Below are positions 41,303 to 49,135 of a stretch of DNA of 64,000 nucleotides, one piece after another. The stretch comes from Trujillonella humicola (GTDB taxonomy: Bacteria > Actinomycetota > Actinomycetes > Mycobacteriales > Geodermatophilaceae). The number at the start of each line of letters is the position of its first letter. Within the stretch, counting starts at the first letter, position 1. The position numbers and the translations under genes are program-made. The stretch is taken from the NCBI RefSeq assembly GCF_046233715.1, contig NZ_JBJNRJ010000002.1, positions 144,441 to 208,440 on the forward strand, written 5' to 3'. The notes under the pieces were generated by a model, which was not told the DNA's origin, made no database searches, and saw only the letters and a program-made list of their open reading frames with translations.

Positions 41303-42582
41303 GCACGGTGTCGACGGCCGCCCAGCCCGGTGGCGCCCCCAGCCGGGGGCCGCTGACCGACCTTCTGTTCGGCGGGGGCCGCCAGCGGCGGTTCCTGTGG
41401 TTCGCGGTCGGCGTGGTCGCGGTGTTCTCGGTGGTCCGGGTGCTCTCCGGCGAGGTGGCGCTGACGTCGTCCTCCACGCTCGGGGCGGCGCTGCTGCTGG
41501 CAGTGCCCATCGGTCTGGCGGCGCTGGGCGGGCTGTTCTCCGAGCGCGCGGGCGTGGTCAACATCGGCCTCGAGGGGATGATGATCCTCGGCACCTGGGG
41601 GGCCGGGTACGGCGGCTGGCAGTGGGGATGGGTGGGCGCCCTCGTCTGCGGCACGCTGTTCGGTGCGCTCGGGGGCCTGCTGCACGCGGTGGCCACCGTG
41701 AGCTTCGGCGTCGACCACGTCGTCTCCGGCGTGGCGATCAACCTGCTCGCCGGCGGCGTGGTCCGGTTCCTCTCCGAGCTGGTCTTCACGGAGGGGACCG
41801 GCGGTGGGCCGACCCAGTCGCCGTCGCTGGCCGGCAGCCCGCCCAGCTTCTCGGTGCCGGTGCTGTCCTCCGGACCCGACTGGCTGGGTGAGCTGGAGTC
41901 CCGGCACTGGTTCCTGGTGAGCGACGTCGCCGGCCTGCTGCGCGGCGTCACCAGCGGGATCGGCCTGCTCACGCTGCTCGCCGTGCTGCTGGTGCCGGTC
42001 TCCTACCTGATCCTGTGGCGGACGGCGTTCGGCCTGCGGCTGCGCTCGTGCGGCGAGAACCCGGCGGCCGCGGACTCCCTGGGCGTGCCGGTGTACCGGC
42101 TCAAGTACATCGCCGTGGTCATCTCCGGGGCGCTGGCCGGCCTCGGTGGCGTCTTCCTGGTGTTCATCGCCGGCATCTACCGCGAGGGGCAGACCGGCGG
42201 GCGCGGGTTCATCGGCCTGGCGGCGCTGATCTTCGGGAACTGGCGGCCCGGCGGGCTGGCCGCCGGTGCGGGCCTGTTCGGCTTCGCCGACGCCCTGCAG
42301 CTGCGCAGCCGCTCGGCGGTGGTGGCCCTGCTGCTGATCGTCGCGGTCGGCCTCGCGGTCGTCGCGGTCGTGCAGCTGCGGCGGGCCCGCTACTGGCAGG
42401 CCGGCCTCGCGCTGGCCTTCGCCGCGGCGGCGCTGTGGGGCTTCCTCACCATCGACGTCCTCGCGCCGGGACTGGTGTCCTTCACCCCGCACCTGATCAC
42501 GCTGCTGGTGCTCTCGCTGGCCTCTCAACGACTACGGATGCCGAAGGCCGACGGGTTGGTCTACCGGCGAGGGGAGAACTAG
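41299..42582 (+). CDS. Nucleoside ABC importer permease 2
   Basis: The 427-residue second permease (YufQ/NupC-like) has the signature FSERAGVVNIGLEGMMILGT, FGVDHVVSGVAINLLAGG and RSCGENPAAADSLGVPVYRLK, plus about ten helices. Compared with minimal members it has an extra segment between helices (about residues 155-215, TEGTGGGPTQSPSLAGSPPS) and a longer C-terminus. With permease 1 it forms the channel. It is followed at once by cdd, whose GTG directly abuts the TAG stop. Confidence 0.94.
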   Translation: MSTVSTAAQPGGAPSRGPLTDLLFGGGRQRRFLWFAVGVVAVFSVVRVLSGEVALTSSSTLGAALLLAVPIGLAALGGLFSERAGVVNIGLEGMMILGTWGAGYGGWQWGWVGALVCGTLFGALGGLLHAVATVSFGVDHVVSGVAINLLAGGVVRFLSELVFTEGTGGGPTQSPSLAGSPPSFSVPVLSSGPDWLGELESRHWFLVSDVAGLLRGVTSGIGLLTLLAVLLVPVSYLILWRTAFGLRLRSCGENPAAADSLGVPVYRLKYIAVVISGALAGLGGVFLVFIAGIYREGQTGGRGFIGLAALIFGNWRPGGLAAGAGLFGFADALQLRSRSAVVALLLIVAVGLAVVAVVQLRRARYWQAGLALAFAAAALWGFLTIDVLAPGLVSFTPHLITLLVLSLASQRLRMPKADGLVYRRGEN

Positions 42583-42996
42583 GTGACGTCGCCCGGGATC
42601 GACTGGGACGCGCTGCGCAGCGCGGCGCGCGAGGCGATGACCCACGCGTACGCCCCGTACTCGCGGTTCCCCGTGGGCGTCGCCGGGCTGGTGGACGACG
42701 GTCGCGTGGTCACCGGCTGCAACGTGGAGAACGCCTCCTACGGGCTGGGCCTGTGCGCCGAGTGCGGCATGGTCAGCGACCTGGCCCGCACCGGCGGGGG
42801 CCGGCTGGTGGCGGTGGCCTGCGTCGGCGGCGACGGGCAGCCGCTCATGCCCTGCGGGCGCTGCCGGCAGCTGCTGTGGGAGCACGGCGGCGCGGAGATG
42901 CTCATCGAGACGGTGTCGCTGGGCATCGTGCCGATGCGCGAGGTGCTGCCGGACGCGTTCGGCCCGGACGACCTGGTGAAGGCGGCCGGGCGGTGA
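42583..42996 (+). CDS. cdd: Cytidine deaminase
   Basis: The 137-residue tetrameric-type zinc enzyme deaminates cytidine and deoxycytidine to uridine and deoxyuridine. Zinc and catalytic residues are in GLCAECGMVS (Cys and Glu) and PCGRCRQLLWE (two Cys); the substrate motif is CNVENASYG. One small oddity is that E. coli/Bacillus-type CAER is CAEC here. The GTG start directly follows the permease stop, and the stop overlaps deoA (GTGA). It is therefore a genuine member of the import operon. Confidence 0.96.
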   Translation: MTSPGIDWDALRSAAREAMTHAYAPYSRFPVGVAGLVDDGRVVTGCNVENASYGLGLCAECGMVSDLARTGGGRLVAVACVGGDGQPLMPCGRCRQLLWEHGGAEMLIETVSLGIVPMREVLPDAFGPDDLVKAAGR

Positions 42997-44276
42997 CCGC
43001 CTTCGACGCGATCGACGTCCTCCGGGCCAAGCGGGACGGCGTCGAGCTGACCGCCGACCAGATCCGCTGGGTGATCGGCGCCTACACCGCCGGGCAGGTG
43101 CCCGACGAGCAGATGAGCGCGCTGCTCATGGCGGTCTTCTTCCGGGGCATGACGCCGGGCGAGCTGGCCGTCTGGACGCAGGCGATGATCGACTCCGGCG
43201 AGCGCAAGGACCTGTCCTCGCTGGGCCGCCCGACCGCCGACAAGCACTCCACCGGCGGCGTCGGGGACAAGACGACGCTGCCGCTGGCGCCCCTGGTGGC
43301 GGCCTGCGGGGTCGCGGTGCCGCAGCTGTCCGGCCGCGGGCTCGGGCACACCGGCGGCACGCTGGACAAGCTGGAGGCGATCCCGGGCTGGCGCGCCGAC
43401 GTGCACGAGGAGGCCTACCTGCGCCAGCTGCGCGAGGTGGGCGCCGTCGTGTGCGCCGCCGGCAACGACCTCGCGCCGGCGGACAAGAAGCTCTACGCGC
43501 TGCGCGACGTCACCGGCACGGTCGAGTCGATCCCGCTGATCGCCAGCTCGATCATGAGCAAGAAGATCGCCGAGGGCGCCGACGCGCTGGTGCTCGACGT
43601 GAAGACCGGCTCCGGGGCGTTCATGAAGGACGTCGCCTCCTCCACCGAGCTGGCCCGCACGATGGTCGGCCTCGGGGAGGCGGCCGGCGTCCGCACCGTG
43701 GCGCTGGTGACGGCGATGGACCGCCCCCTCGGTCGCGCCGCGGGCAACGCCGTCGAGGTCGCCGAGTCGGTCGAGGTGCTGGCCGGCGGCGGGCCGGCCG
43801 ACCTCGTCGAGCTGACCCTCGCCCTGGCGCGGGAGATGCTGGCCGGAGCCGGCCGCGACGACGTCGACCCCGCCGACGCCCTGGCCGACGGGCGCGCCAT
43901 GGACGTGTGGCGCCGCATGGTCGCCGCGCAGGGCGGGGACCCCGACGCGCCGTTGCCGCGGCCCGCCGAGCGGCACGTGGTGACGGCACCGGCCACCGGC
44001 ACGCTCACCCGGCTGGACGCGTACGCCCTCGGCGTGGCCGCCTGGCGGCTGGGTGCCGGCCGGGCCCGCAAGGAGGACCCGGTGTCGGCGGCCGCCGGTG
44101 TGACCTGGACGGCGACCGTGGGGGAGCAGGTGACCGCCGGTCAGCCGCTGCTGGAGCTGCAGACCGACGACGCCGCGCGCATCCCGCGGGCGCTGGAGGC
44201 GCTGGAGGGCGCGGTCGGGGTCGACACCGACGACGTCCCGCTGCCCCTCGTCCTCGACCGCGTGACCGGAGTGTGA
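42993..44276 (+). CDS. deoA: Thymidine/pyrimidine-nucleoside phosphorylase
   Basis: The 427-residue enzyme phosphorolyses thymidine, deoxyuridine or uridine to base and (deoxy)ribose-1-phosphate. The glycosyltransferase-3 N-terminal domain is followed by the phosphate-binding KHSTGGVGDKTTL, SGRGLGHTGGTLDKLE (the family signature), and LVLDVKTGSGAFMK. The C-terminal PYNP domain has RLGAGRARKEDPVS. It is translationally coupled to cdd. Confidence 0.97.
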   Translation: MTAFDAIDVLRAKRDGVELTADQIRWVIGAYTAGQVPDEQMSALLMAVFFRGMTPGELAVWTQAMIDSGERKDLSSLGRPTADKHSTGGVGDKTTLPLAPLVAACGVAVPQLSGRGLGHTGGTLDKLEAIPGWRADVHEEAYLRQLREVGAVVCAAGNDLAPADKKLYALRDVTGTVESIPLIASSIMSKKIAEGADALVLDVKTGSGAFMKDVASSTELARTMVGLGEAAGVRTVALVTAMDRPLGRAAGNAVEVAESVEVLAGGGPADLVELTLALAREMLAGAGRDDVDPADALADGRAMDVWRRMVAAQGGDPDAPLPRPAERHVVTAPATGTLTRLDAYALGVAAWRLGAGRARKEDPVSAAAGVTWTATVGEQVTAGQPLLELQTDDAARIPRALEALEGAVGVDTDDVPLPLVLDRVTGV

Positions 44277-44345
44277 GAGGCGAGGAGACCTCGCTCCTCG
44301 CACTCCGGTCAGCGGGTATGGCGCCGGTCACGCCGGGGGGCGGAG

Positions 44346-44351
44346 CACACT
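44346..44351 (+). promoter_or_regulatory. Candidate -10 hexamer of the ABC-2 exporter operon
   Basis: CACACT ends 8 nt before the GTG at 44360. It suggests that the exporter genes have their own promoter. Confidence 0.4.
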
Positions 44352-44359
44352 GGGCAGTC

Positions 44360-45265
44360 GTGAGCAGTCCGACCGCGGTCCCGGCGACGAGCACCACGCC
44401 GCGTCCCGCCACCCCGCTGGACCCCGACGCGGCGATCTCCGTGCGCGGGCTGGTGCGCCGCTACGGCCCGGCCGCCGCCGTCGACGGGCTGGACCTGGAC
44501 ATCCACCGCGGGGAGATCTTCGCGCTGCTCGGGCCCAACGGCGCCGGCAAGACGACCACGGTGGAGATCTGCGAGGGGTTCCGGCGGCGGGACGCCGGCG
44601 AGGTGCGGGTGCTGGGCACCGATCCCGCGGCCGGCGGGCGGAGCTGGAAGGCGCAGCTGGGCATCGTCCTGCAGTCCGGTGCCGGCGACAGCCAGCTGAC
44701 CTGCCGCGAGCTGCTGCGCGCGCAGGCCGCCTACTACGCCGACCCGCGCGACCCCGACGAGGTGCTGGAGCTGGTCGGGCTGACCGAGAAGGCCGGCGTC
44801 CGCGGCCGGGCGCTGTCCGGTGGCCAGCGACGGCGGCTGGACGTGGCCCTGGGCATCGTCGGCCGGCCGACCCTGCTGTTCCTCGACGAGCCGACCACCG
44901 GCTTCGATCCCGAGGCCCGCCGCCAGTTCTGGTCGCTGATCCGCTCCCTGCGCGACCTCGGCACCACGATGCTGCTCACCACCCACTACCTGGACGAGGC
45001 CGAGGCGCTGGCCGACCGGGTGGGCGTGATCGCCCGCGGCCGGCTGGTCGAGGTCGCCGTCCCCTCGGCGCTGGGCGGGCGGGGCAGCGCGCCGGCCGTC
45101 GTCAGCTGGACCGAGGACGGCGTCCGGCGCAACGCGGAGACCCAGACGCCGACCGGGCTGGTGGCCGAGCTCGCCACCCGCTTCGGCGGCGAGGTGCCCG
45201 ACCTCGCCGTCGCCCGGCCCACCCTCGAGGACGTCTACCTGCGGATGATCGGAGAGCCCGCGTGA
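44360..45265 (+). CDS. ABC-2 type exporter, ATP-binding subunit
   Basis: The 301-residue ATPase has Walker A GPNGAGKTTT, Q-loop VLQSGAGDSQLT, signature LSGGQRRRLDVALGI, Walker B LLFLDEPTTGFDPEAR and the switch His in TTHYLDEAEAL. The C-terminal 70 residues resemble the DrrA/NodI regulatory tail. It drives export together with the next gene's permease, with which it overlaps by 4 nt (GTGA). The cargo is unknown; drug or lipid exporters have this layout. The GTG start is inferred from CACACT 8 nt upstream. Confidence 0.92.
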   Translation: MSSPTAVPATSTTPRPATPLDPDAAISVRGLVRRYGPAAAVDGLDLDIHRGEIFALLGPNGAGKTTTVEICEGFRRRDAGEVRVLGTDPAAGGRSWKAQLGIVLQSGAGDSQLTCRELLRAQAAYYADPRDPDEVLELVGLTEKAGVRGRALSGGQRRRLDVALGIVGRPTLLFLDEPTTGFDPEARRQFWSLIRSLRDLGTTMLLTTHYLDEAEALADRVGVIARGRLVEVAVPSALGGRGSAPAVVSWTEDGVRRNAETQTPTGLVAELATRFGGEVPDLAVARPTLEDVYLRMIGEPA

Positions 45266-46077
45266 CCGTGACCTCGGAGCGCGCCCTGCCGAGCCTGGGC
45301 GCCGTCTACCGGACCCGCGCCGGGGTCGAGCTCAAGGAGTTCTTCCGGCAGCGGGAGTCGGTGGTCTTCAGCCTCGCCTTCCCGGTGATCCTGCTCGTCG
45401 TCTTCGGCGCGGTGCTCGACTACGACATCGGCCTGGGCATCCCGTTCACCCAGTACTTCATGGCCGGCATCGTCGCCGCCGGCATCCTCGGCGTCAGCCT
45501 GCAGAACATGGCGATCTCGATCGCCACCGAGCGCTCCGACGGCACCCTGAAGCACCTGATGGGGACGCCGATGCCGCGCAGCGCGTACTTCGTCGGCAAG
45601 GTCGCGCAGGTCCTGGTCACGACCGTGCTGATCGTGCTGATCCTCCTGGCGGTCGGCGCCGTCTTCTACGACGTCGCGCTGCCCTCCGGCTCCGACTGGG
45701 TGACCTTCGGCTGGGTCGCCCTGCTCGGCGCGGCCGCCTGCACGCTGCTGGGCATCGTGGTCTCCAGCCTGGCCCGTAACGGCCGCTCGGCCTCGGCGAT
45801 GGTCACGCCGATCGCGCTGGTGCTGCAGTTCATCTCCGGTGTCTTCTTCCAGTTCAGCCAGGTGCCGAGCTGGATGCAGACCATCGCCTCGCTGTTCCCG
45901 CTCAAGTGGATGGCGCAGGGCTTCCGGTCGGTGTTCCTCCCCGACGCGCTCGCCGTCGACGAGCCGGCCGGCTCCTGGGAGCTGGACCGGGTGGCGATCG
46001 TGCTGGGGCTGTGGTGCGTCGCCGGGCTCGTCCTGTGCGTGCTGACCTTCCGCTGGCAGGACCGGGGGACCGACTGA
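45262..46077 (+). CDS. ABC-2 type exporter, permease subunit
   Basis: The 271-residue membrane protein has the ABC-2/DrrB topology of six helices, an N-terminal amphipathic ELKEFFRQRESVVF segment, and the conserved ATERSDGTLKHLMGTPMPRSAY loop. It also has PLKWMAQGFRSVFLP near the C-terminus. It pairs with the upstream ATPase. The stop overlaps the add start by one base (TGATG), so a nucleoside enzyme is cotranslated with the exporter. Confidence 0.93.
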   Translation: MTVTSERALPSLGAVYRTRAGVELKEFFRQRESVVFSLAFPVILLVVFGAVLDYDIGLGIPFTQYFMAGIVAAGILGVSLQNMAISIATERSDGTLKHLMGTPMPRSAYFVGKVAQVLVTTVLIVLILLAVGAVFYDVALPSGSDWVTFGWVALLGAAACTLLGIVVSSLARNGRSASAMVTPIALVLQFISGVFFQFSQVPSWMQTIASLFPLKWMAQGFRSVFLPDALAVDEPAGSWELDRVAIVLGLWCVAGLVLCVLTFRWQDRGTD

Positions 46078-47153
46078 TGGCGACCGTGCCCACCGCCGCG
46101 CAGCTGCGCCGCGCGCCGAAGGTGCTGCTGCACGACCACCTGGACGGCGGGCTGCGGCCGCAGACTGTGCTCGAGCTCGCCGACGAGGCGGGCTACCGCG
46201 GCCTGCCGGCCGGGGACGCCGGGACGCTCGGCACCTGGTTCCGCGCCGCTGCCGACTCCGGCTCGCTGGTGCGCTACCTGGAGACCTTCGCCCACACCGT
46301 CGGCGTGATGCAGCGGCCCGAGGCGGTCCGGCGGGTGGCCCGCGAGTGCGCCCTGGACCTGGCCGCCGACGGCGTCGTCTACGCCGAGGTGCGTATGGCC
46401 CCGGAGCTGGGGACCGCGCAGGGCACGCCGATCGAGGCGGTCGTGGAGGCCATCCTCGACGGCTTCGCGGCCGGCAGCGCCGAGGCGGCCGCCGCCGGGA
46501 CGCCGATCCGCGTGGGCGCGCTGCTGTGCGCCATGCGGCAGGCCGACCGCTGGGACGAGGTGGCCGGGCTCGTGGTCCGCTACCGCGACGCCGGCGTCGT
46601 CGGGTTCGACCTCGCCGGCCCGGAGATCGGTTTCCCGCCCGACCGCCACCCCTCGGCGATCGCGCTGCTCGACCGGGCCGGCGCGCACCGCACCGTCCAC
46701 GCCGGTGAGGCGGCCGGCGTGGAGAGCATCCGCGCGGCCCTGGACGGCGCCCGCGCCCAGCGGCTGGGCCACGGGGTGCGGATCGCCGACGAGGTGCCCG
46801 CCGACGGCCCGCTGGGCCCGCTCGCGCGGCGGGTGCTCGACGAGCAGGTGCCGCTGGAGGTCGCGCCGTCGTCCAACGTGCAGACCGGCGCGTACCCGAC
46901 GCTGGCCGCGCACCCGGTCCACCGGCTGCACAGGGCCGGCTTCGCCGTCACGGTGAACACCGACAACCGGCTGATGAGCGGGGTGAGCGCCACCAGCGAG
47001 CTCGCCGACGTCGCGGCCACCTTCGGCTGGGGGTGGGACGACGTGCAGCAGGTCACCGAGCGGGCGCTGGCCGCCGCCTTCCTCGACGACGCCGAGCGCG
47101 ACCGGCTGCTCACCGACGTCGTCCGGCCGGGGTACGCGGCGCTGCGACCCTGA
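46077..47153 (+). CDS. add: Adenosine deaminase
   Basis: The 358-residue zinc enzyme converts adenosine and deoxyadenosine to inosine forms. Metal and catalytic residues are in LLHDHLDGGLRP (HxH), TVHAGEA (His), LGHGVRI and VNTDNRLMSG (Asp). Length and order are normal for bacterial Add. It belongs to the nucleoside salvage set with cdd, deoA, upp and the purine phosphorylase. Confidence 0.97.
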   Translation: MATVPTAAQLRRAPKVLLHDHLDGGLRPQTVLELADEAGYRGLPAGDAGTLGTWFRAAADSGSLVRYLETFAHTVGVMQRPEAVRRVARECALDLAADGVVYAEVRMAPELGTAQGTPIEAVVEAILDGFAAGSAEAAAAGTPIRVGALLCAMRQADRWDEVAGLVVRYRDAGVVGFDLAGPEIGFPPDRHPSAIALLDRAGAHRTVHAGEAAGVESIRAALDGARAQRLGHGVRIADEVPADGPLGPLARRVLDEQVPLEVAPSSNVQTGAYPTLAAHPVHRLHRAGFAVTVNTDNRLMSGVSATSELADVAATFGWGWDDVQQVTERALAAAFLDDAERDRLLTDVVRPGYAALRP

Positions 47154-47186
47154 TCACCACCGGAATCCCGGGGAGGCGGCCGCTGC

Positions 47187-47239
47187 TAACCTGGGTGCAC
47201 CGGCACTCGCCGGTCATCCTCCCGGACGGTCCGTCCGGG
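47187..47239 (+). promoter_or_regulatory. Promoter and structured 5' leader of the DEAD-box helicase gene
   Basis: TAACCT at 47187-47192 is a -10 candidate. It is followed by hairpin CCGGC/GCCGG (47200-47204 with 47209-47213) and a perfect 9-bp palindrome (47221-47229 with 47231-47239). About 160 nt lie between the likely transcription start and the TTG start. Confidence 0.5.
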
Positions 47240-47360
47240 CATGAGCGCATCCGTGCAGATCCTCACCGTCCACCGACGTGAGCGATCGCCAGTGAGGACG
47301 CCGGTCCGGTGTCCGCGCATTCGCCACGGGACGCGCCCGAGCTGTATCGGAGTCCCACGC

Positions 47361-48929
47361 TTGACCACGTTCGACGCTGTCGACGTCCAGACCACCCCTG
47401 AGATCCCCGCTCCCGAGGCCGTCCTCGAGACCGTTGCCGCCGAGACCCCGGCCGAGCCGCAGGGGCCCACCTTCGGCCAGCTGGGCCTGCCCCAGCAGCT
47501 GGTGACCGCGCTGGAGCGGCGCGGCATCCGCCACCCGTTCGCCATCCAGGCCTCCGCGCTGCCCGACGCCCTCGCCGGGCGCGACGTGCTCGGCAAGGCC
47601 GCCACCGGCTCGGGCAAGACGCTGGCCTTCGGCCTGCCGATGCTCGCCCGCCTCGGTGCAGAGGCCGGCCGGGGCCGCCGGTCGCCGCGCGGGCTCGTGC
47701 TCGTGCCCACCCGCGAGCTCGCCCAGCAGGTGCACGACAACCTGGCCCCGCTCGGCCAGGCCCTCGGTGTGCAGGTCGCCGCCGTCTACGGCGGTGCCTC
47801 GATGTACCGGCAGATCCAGCAGATGCGCCGCGGCGTCGACGTCGTCATCGCCACGCCGGGCCGGCTGCAGGACCTGATCGGCCAGGGCGAGGTCACCCTC
47901 GACGAGATCGAGGTCTCGATCGTCGACGAGGCCGACTTCATGTCCGACCTGGGCTTCCTGCCGGTCGTGCAGGAGCTGCTCGACCAGACCCGGCCCGACG
48001 CCCAGCGGTTGCTGTTCTCGGCGACGCTGGACGGCGAGGTCGACTCGCTGATCCGCCGGTACCTCAAGGACCCGGCCCGCCACGAGGTCAAGCGCGCCGG
48101 CGACGACGCGCCGCCGGCCGAGCACCGCGCGTACAGCGTCGCCTTCCGCGACAAGGTGCCGGTGACCCAGGAGCTGGCCGCCCGCCCGGGCCGGACGATC
48201 GTGTTCGTCCGCACCCAGCTCGGCGCCGACCGGCTGGCCGAGAACCTCAAGGCGGTCGGGATCAAGGCCGAGGCCATCCACGGCGGCCTGCCGCAGTCGG
48301 CCCGCCGCCGCGCGCTGGAGGCGTTCACCGACGCCCGCAGCCCGGTGCTGGTGGCCACCGACGTCGCCGCCCGCGGCATCCACGTCGACGACGTCTCGCT
48401 GGTCCTGCACTACGACCCGCCGGCCGACGCCAAGACCTACACGCACCGCTCGGGCCGCACCGCCCGTGCCGGCGCCGCGGGTGTGGTCGTCTCCCTGCTG
48501 CTGCCCGACCAGGTCGGCCAGGCCAAGCGGCGCTTCCGCTCGGCCAAGGTCGACCCGGCGGTCAGCCGGATCCGCCCGGGTGACGCCCCGATCGCCGAGC
48601 TCGTCGCGAGCGGCGTGCACGTCGAGCCGGTGGAGCGGCCGGTGCGCGAGTCGCGCCGTCCCTCCGGCGGGCACGGCGGTCACGGCGGTCGCCGCCCGCG
48701 CCGCGACGGCGACCGTCCTCGCCGCGACGGCGACCGTCCTCGCCGCGACGGCGACCGCCCCCGCCGTCCGTACGGCGAGCGCTCCTCCGGCGAGCGCTCG
48801 GAGCGCCCGCACCGCTCCGAGCGTCCCTCCGGTGACCGCCCCTACGGCGACCGCCCGTACGGCGGCGAGCGCCGGTCGAGCTCCTACCGCGGCCAGGGCC
48901 GCCGCCCGGGCTCGCACGTCGCCGAGTAA
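47361..48929 (+). CDS. DEAD-box RNA helicase
   Basis: The protein is about 522 residues with all SF2 motifs: Q-motif region PTFGQLGLPQQLV with FAIQ, Walker A ATGSGKT, PTRELAQQ, TPGRLQD, the DEAD box in VDEADFMSD, SAT in LFSATLD, RGIHVDDVS and HRSGRTARAG. The C-terminal tail is strongly basic (RRDGDRP tandem repeats, then RS/GE-rich), as in RhlE/CsdA helicases that unwind structured RNA in ribosome assembly or cold response. TTG 47361 is chosen because GGAG lies 8 nt upstream and the residues before it (in frame from ATG 47241) show no family similarity; the start remains uncertain. Confidence 0.9.
   Translation: MTTFDAVDVQTTPEIPAPEAVLETVAAETPAEPQGPTFGQLGLPQQLVTALERRGIRHPFAIQASALPDALAGRDVLGKAATGSGKTLAFGLPMLARLGAEAGRGRRSPRGLVLVPTRELAQQVHDNLAPLGQALGVQVAAVYGGASMYRQIQQMRRGVDVVIATPGRLQDLIGQGEVTLDEIEVSIVDEADFMSDLGFLPVVQELLDQTRPDAQRLLFSATLDGEVDSLIRRYLKDPARHEVKRAGDDAPPAEHRAYSVAFRDKVPVTQELAARPGRTIVFVRTQLGADRLAENLKAVGIKAEAIHGGLPQSARRRALEAFTDARSPVLVATDVAARGIHVDDVSLVLHYDPPADAKTYTHRSGRTARAGAAGVVVSLLLPDQVGQAKRRFRSAKVDPAVSRIRPGDAPIAELVASGVHVEPVERPVRESRRPSGGHGGHGGRRPRRDGDRPRRDGDRPRRDGDRPRRPYGERSSGERSERPHRSERPSGDRPYGDRPYGGERRSSSYRGQGRRPGSHVAE
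48699..48761 (+). repeat. Three 21-bp tandem repeats in helicase tail
   Basis: Units at 48699, 48720 and 48741 encode RRDGDRP three times in the basic C-terminal tail. Confidence 0.9.
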
Positions 48930-48938
48930 CCACCCAGC

Positions 48939-48984
48939 ACGCCGAACGGCCGGTCCCGGATCCCCGGGGCCGGCCGTTCGGCGT
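48939..48984 (+). terminator. Terminator of the DEAD-box helicase gene
   Basis: A perfect 15-bp stem (48939-48953 with 48970-48984) around a 16-nt loop that is itself partly palindromic, 9 bp after the stop codon. Confidence 0.8.
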
Positions 48985-49135
48985 TCCGGCCTGCGGTCAG
49001 GGCGGGGGACCGCAGCCGAGGACCGCACGAACGCCTGGGTCGACGCCGGGAGCCGTTGCGGGTGTTCCTCGCGCCTCGATGGTCCGGCAGAACCGCCGGC
49101 GCGCGAGTTCCACCCGCAACGGGTGGTGCGGGTGC

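Noticed and set aside
47241..47360. ATG at 47241 as helicase start
   Set aside because: It lies inside the structured leader, has no ribosome binding site, and the added residues show no family similarity.
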